From Acidobacterium sp. S8 (GTDB taxonomy: Bacteria; Acidobacteriota; Terriglobia; Terriglobales; Acidobacteriaceae): a stretch of DNA of 64,000 nucleotides. The stretch spans positions 88,172 through 152,171 of the forward strand of contig NZ_LMUM01000011.1 in the NCBI RefSeq assembly GCF_009765985.1. Direction: 5' to 3'. Positions within the stretch are counted from its first letter, which is position 1; the number at the start of each line of letters is the position of its first letter. The notes under the pieces are model-generated. The model was not told where the DNA came from, did no database searches, and worked only from the letters and a program-made list of their open reading frames with translations. Shown piece after piece: positions 62,363 to 64,000 of this stretch. Made by a program: the position numbers and the translations under genes.

Positions 62363-63184
62363 ATGAAAGTAGTTCTGTTTTGTGGCGGATCGGGTATGCG
62401 CCTCCGCGGATATGCTGACGACGTTCCCAAGCCGATGGTGACCATCGGCACGCGTCCCATTCTCTGGCATCTGATGAAGTACTACGCTCACTTTGGGCAC
62501 AAAGACTTCATCATCTGCCTCGGATATAAGGGCAACGTCATCAAGGATTATTTCCTGCATTATGACGAAGCCGTATCGAATGATTTTGTCTGGTCGCAGG
62601 GTGGCCGACACATTGAGTATGTGAATCGCGATATCGACGACTGGACAATCACCTTCGTTGAAACAGGTGCCAATGCCAATATTGGCGAGCGCCTGAAGGC
62701 AGTCGAAGGATATCTTCAGGGCGAAGAGATGTTTCTCGCAAATTATGGCGACGGTCTCAGCGACGTGGCTCTTCCTGAGATGATTGAGAACTTCCAAAAC
62801 AGCACCGCCGTCGCATCTCTGCTGCTGGTGCAGCCGACTGCCAGCTTCGACATCGTGAATGTCGGAGAGGGTGGATTGGTGAAAGATGTCCAGGCATTGA
62901 CGCGCACCGACATATGGATCAATGGCGGCTTCTTTGTCATGCGCAAGGAAATCTTTGACCACATTCAACCCGGCGAGGAGCTCGTTCGCGAGCCGTTCCA
63001 GCGGCTGATCGATAAGCAGGCACTGCTGGCGTATCACTGTCCGGGATTCTGGCAGTGCATGGACACCTTTAAAGATAAGCAGCACTTGGAAGAGCTCAAC
63101 ATTGGCAAGGCGCCCTGGAAGGTCTGGAAGAAAATTTCTACTCCGGCCGCGAATGAGCCGAAGGTGATCGCGTCCGGCATATGA
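62363..63184 (+). CDS. glucose-1-phosphate cytidylyltransferase-like protein
   Basis: A 273-residue nucleotidyltransferase of the RfbF type. The start KVVLFCGGSGMRLRGYADDVPKPMV is the sugar-nucleotide transferase signature, and IGTRPILWHLMKYYAHFGH plus the ANYGDGLSDV metal site are typical of CTP-glucose enzymes. It should make CDP-glucose or a related CDP-sugar, the entry to CDP-6-deoxy and branched sugars. The expected CDP-glucose 4,6-dehydratase is either the SDR upstream or outside this window. Overlaps the next gene by 4 bases (ATGA). Confidence 0.9.
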   Translation: MKVVLFCGGSGMRLRGYADDVPKPMVTIGTRPILWHLMKYYAHFGHKDFIICLGYKGNVIKDYFLHYDEAVSNDFVWSQGGRHIEYVNRDIDDWTITFVETGANANIGERLKAVEGYLQGEEMFLANYGDGLSDVALPEMIENFQNSTAVASLLLVQPTASFDIVNVGEGGLVKDVQALTRTDIWINGGFFVMRKEIFDHIQPGEELVREPFQRLIDKQALLAYHCPGFWQCMDTFKDKQHLEELNIGKAPWKVWKKISTPAANEPKVIASGI

Positions 63185-63831
63185 TCTCTTTGAACTTCGA
63201 TCAAAAAGCAGGGAAGCCGCTGAAGGTTCTTTGTATTGGTGCTCATTCCGACGATATCGAGATCGGATGCGGCGGCACGATCCTGCAATTGGCGGAACGT
63301 TATTCGGAAGTCGAGTTTCACTGGGCGGTATTCAGCGCTATCGGTGTTCGCGAGTCGGAGGCGCAGCATGCAGCCTCGTTGTTTGCAGGCCAACGCTTAA
63401 AGGGCCAGTTGTTGAAAAGTTTTCAAGATGGATTTATGCCGTTTGCCGGCGCCGATGTAAAGGCCGTCTTCGAGCAAGAGTTAAAGAACATTTCTCCTGA
63501 TCTGATTTTTACTCATAACAGAAATGATGCTCATCAGGACCATCGCTTGTTATCGCAGTTGGCCTGGAACACATTTCGCAGCCATCTGATTCTCGAATAC
63601 GAGATACCGAAATACGATGGCGACATGGGGCAGCCGAATTGTTTTGTACCGCTCACACCGGAAGGCGCTGCAAAGAAAGTGCAGTTCCTCATGGAAGCCT
63701 TCCAGTCGCAGCGAACGAAGCACTGGTTCGACGAATCGACATTTCAGGCGCTCATGCGTCTGCGCGGTATGGAATGCAATGCTCCCAGCGGATACGCTGA
63801 GGCGTTTTACGGGCGAAAGCTGACGCTATGA
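63181..63831 (+). CDS. PIG-L family deacetylase
   Basis: A 216-residue LmbE/PIG-L-type deacetylase. The zinc motif AHSDDIEIGCGGT gives His22, Asp24 and Asp25; the later HNRNDAHQDHR supplies the other His. The family removes N-acetyl groups from GlcNAc-like substrates, so it may free an amine on a sugar of this cassette. Encoded with a 4-base overlap on both sides (ATGA at 63181 and 63828), so it is tightly coupled to its neighbours. Confidence 0.92.
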   Translation: MISLNFDQKAGKPLKVLCIGAHSDDIEIGCGGTILQLAERYSEVEFHWAVFSAIGVRESEAQHAASLFAGQRLKGQLLKSFQDGFMPFAGADVKAVFEQELKNISPDLIFTHNRNDAHQDHRLLSQLAWNTFRSHLILEYEIPKYDGDMGQPNCFVPLTPEGAAKKVQFLMEAFQSQRTKHWFDESTFQALMRLRGMECNAPSGYAEAFYGRKLTL

Positions 63832-64000
63832 AAGACCTGAAAGAAAAAACAATTCGCGGTGGCTTCGCGCGGGTCTTGGCGCAAGTGGCAAGCTTCGGGC
63901 TCCGTATCGGCTCGCTGATGCTGCTGGCGCGTATGCTGTCGCCGCAGGATTTCGGGCTCGTCGGCATGGTTACAGCATTCACCGGCATTCTGAATCTTTT
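63828..64000 (+). CDS. Wzx-type flippase, partial
   Basis: The first 57 codons of a membrane protein cut by the window end. The translation starts MKDLKEKTIRGGFARVLAQVA and continues with LMLLARMLSPQDFGLVGMV, the usual first helix of MOP-superfamily oligosaccharide flippases (lipopolysaccharide biosynthesis/WzxC). ATG overlaps the deacetylase stop. It is a second flippase, besides the fusion at 47463, so the locus probably exports two lipid-linked units. Confidence 0.85.
   Translation, partial: MKDLKEKTIRGGFARVLAQVASFGLRIGSLMLLARMLSPQDFGLVGMVTAFTGILNL

Noticed and set aside
1..64000. CRISPR array, insertion sequence or prophage
   Set aside because: I saw no regularly spaced short repeats, transposase, integrase or phage genes on either strand.

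Overview
This window most likely comes from a soil Acidobacteriota of the Terriglobales (Granulicella/Terriglobus-like) type. That is inferred from the mix of protein families, moderately high GC, a pseudo-receiver LuxR regulator, an interspersed repeat ending in a TCCTTCGA/CGCTCAGAATGAC-type core, and a very large exopolysaccharide (EPS) locus. No ribosomal or other phylogenetic marker is present, so the assignment is tentative.

Layout. Positions 1-17000 are ordinary chromosome: a two-component system (receiver protein cut by the window edge, and a PDZ/GAF/PAS histidine kinase), two alpha/beta hydrolases, a MOFRL glycerate kinase, an M20 peptidase, a DUF255 thioredoxin-fold protein, an MscS channel, an HdeD-like membrane protein, a long-type acyl-CoA dehydrogenase, LhgO, and a LuxR-type regulator fused to Sel1-like repeats. 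A 0.9-kb leader with two copies of a ~42-nt direct repeat (17606-17648, 17744-17784) then opens the EPS region. From 17905 to the end almost everything is on the + strand and concerns polysaccharide: an RfaH/UpxY-like NusG paralogue, a degenerate sigma54-type regulator, the export core (Wza-like, beta-barrel, Wzz-like, ExeA-like ATPase, CpsD-like kinase), an initiating sugar transferase with a degenerate GGDEF-like domain, and an amino-sugar cassette (oxidoreductase, N-formyltransferase, DegT aminotransferase). These are followed by glycosyltransferases, FkbH plus acyl carrier protein, an asparagine-synthase-like protein, an O-antigen ligase, MBOAT plus SGNH proteins and a deacetylase.

The most striking element is at 34977-35064, between a glycosyltransferase gene and a FemAB/GNAT-like transferase gene. 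It is a complete class II (serine-type) tRNA-like RNA: 7-bp acceptor stem, D arm, long variable arm with a GAAA loop, TTCGAAT T-loop, G discriminator and encoded CCA. In place of an anticodon loop it has an 8-bp stem closed by a G(CUUG)C tetraloop. It should not decode mRNA, but it keeps the features seryl-tRNA synthetase recognises. Beside an aminoacyltransferase-like gene this suggests a dedicated aminoacyl donor for decorating the polysaccharide or its carrier.

Positions 47463-64000 hold a second polysaccharide half: flippase/glycosyltransferase fusion, membrane glycosyltransferase, AlgD-like GDP-mannose dehydrogenase, an alpha/alpha-toroid protein, GT4, FAD oxidoreductase, ATP-grasp, RfbC-like epimerase, DUF4910 peptidase-like protein, and (after a good sigma70-type promoter at 59852-59880) an SDR, C-methyltransferase, cytidylyltransferase and PIG-L deacetylase set for a branched CDP-type sugar. 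A second flippase is cut by the window end.
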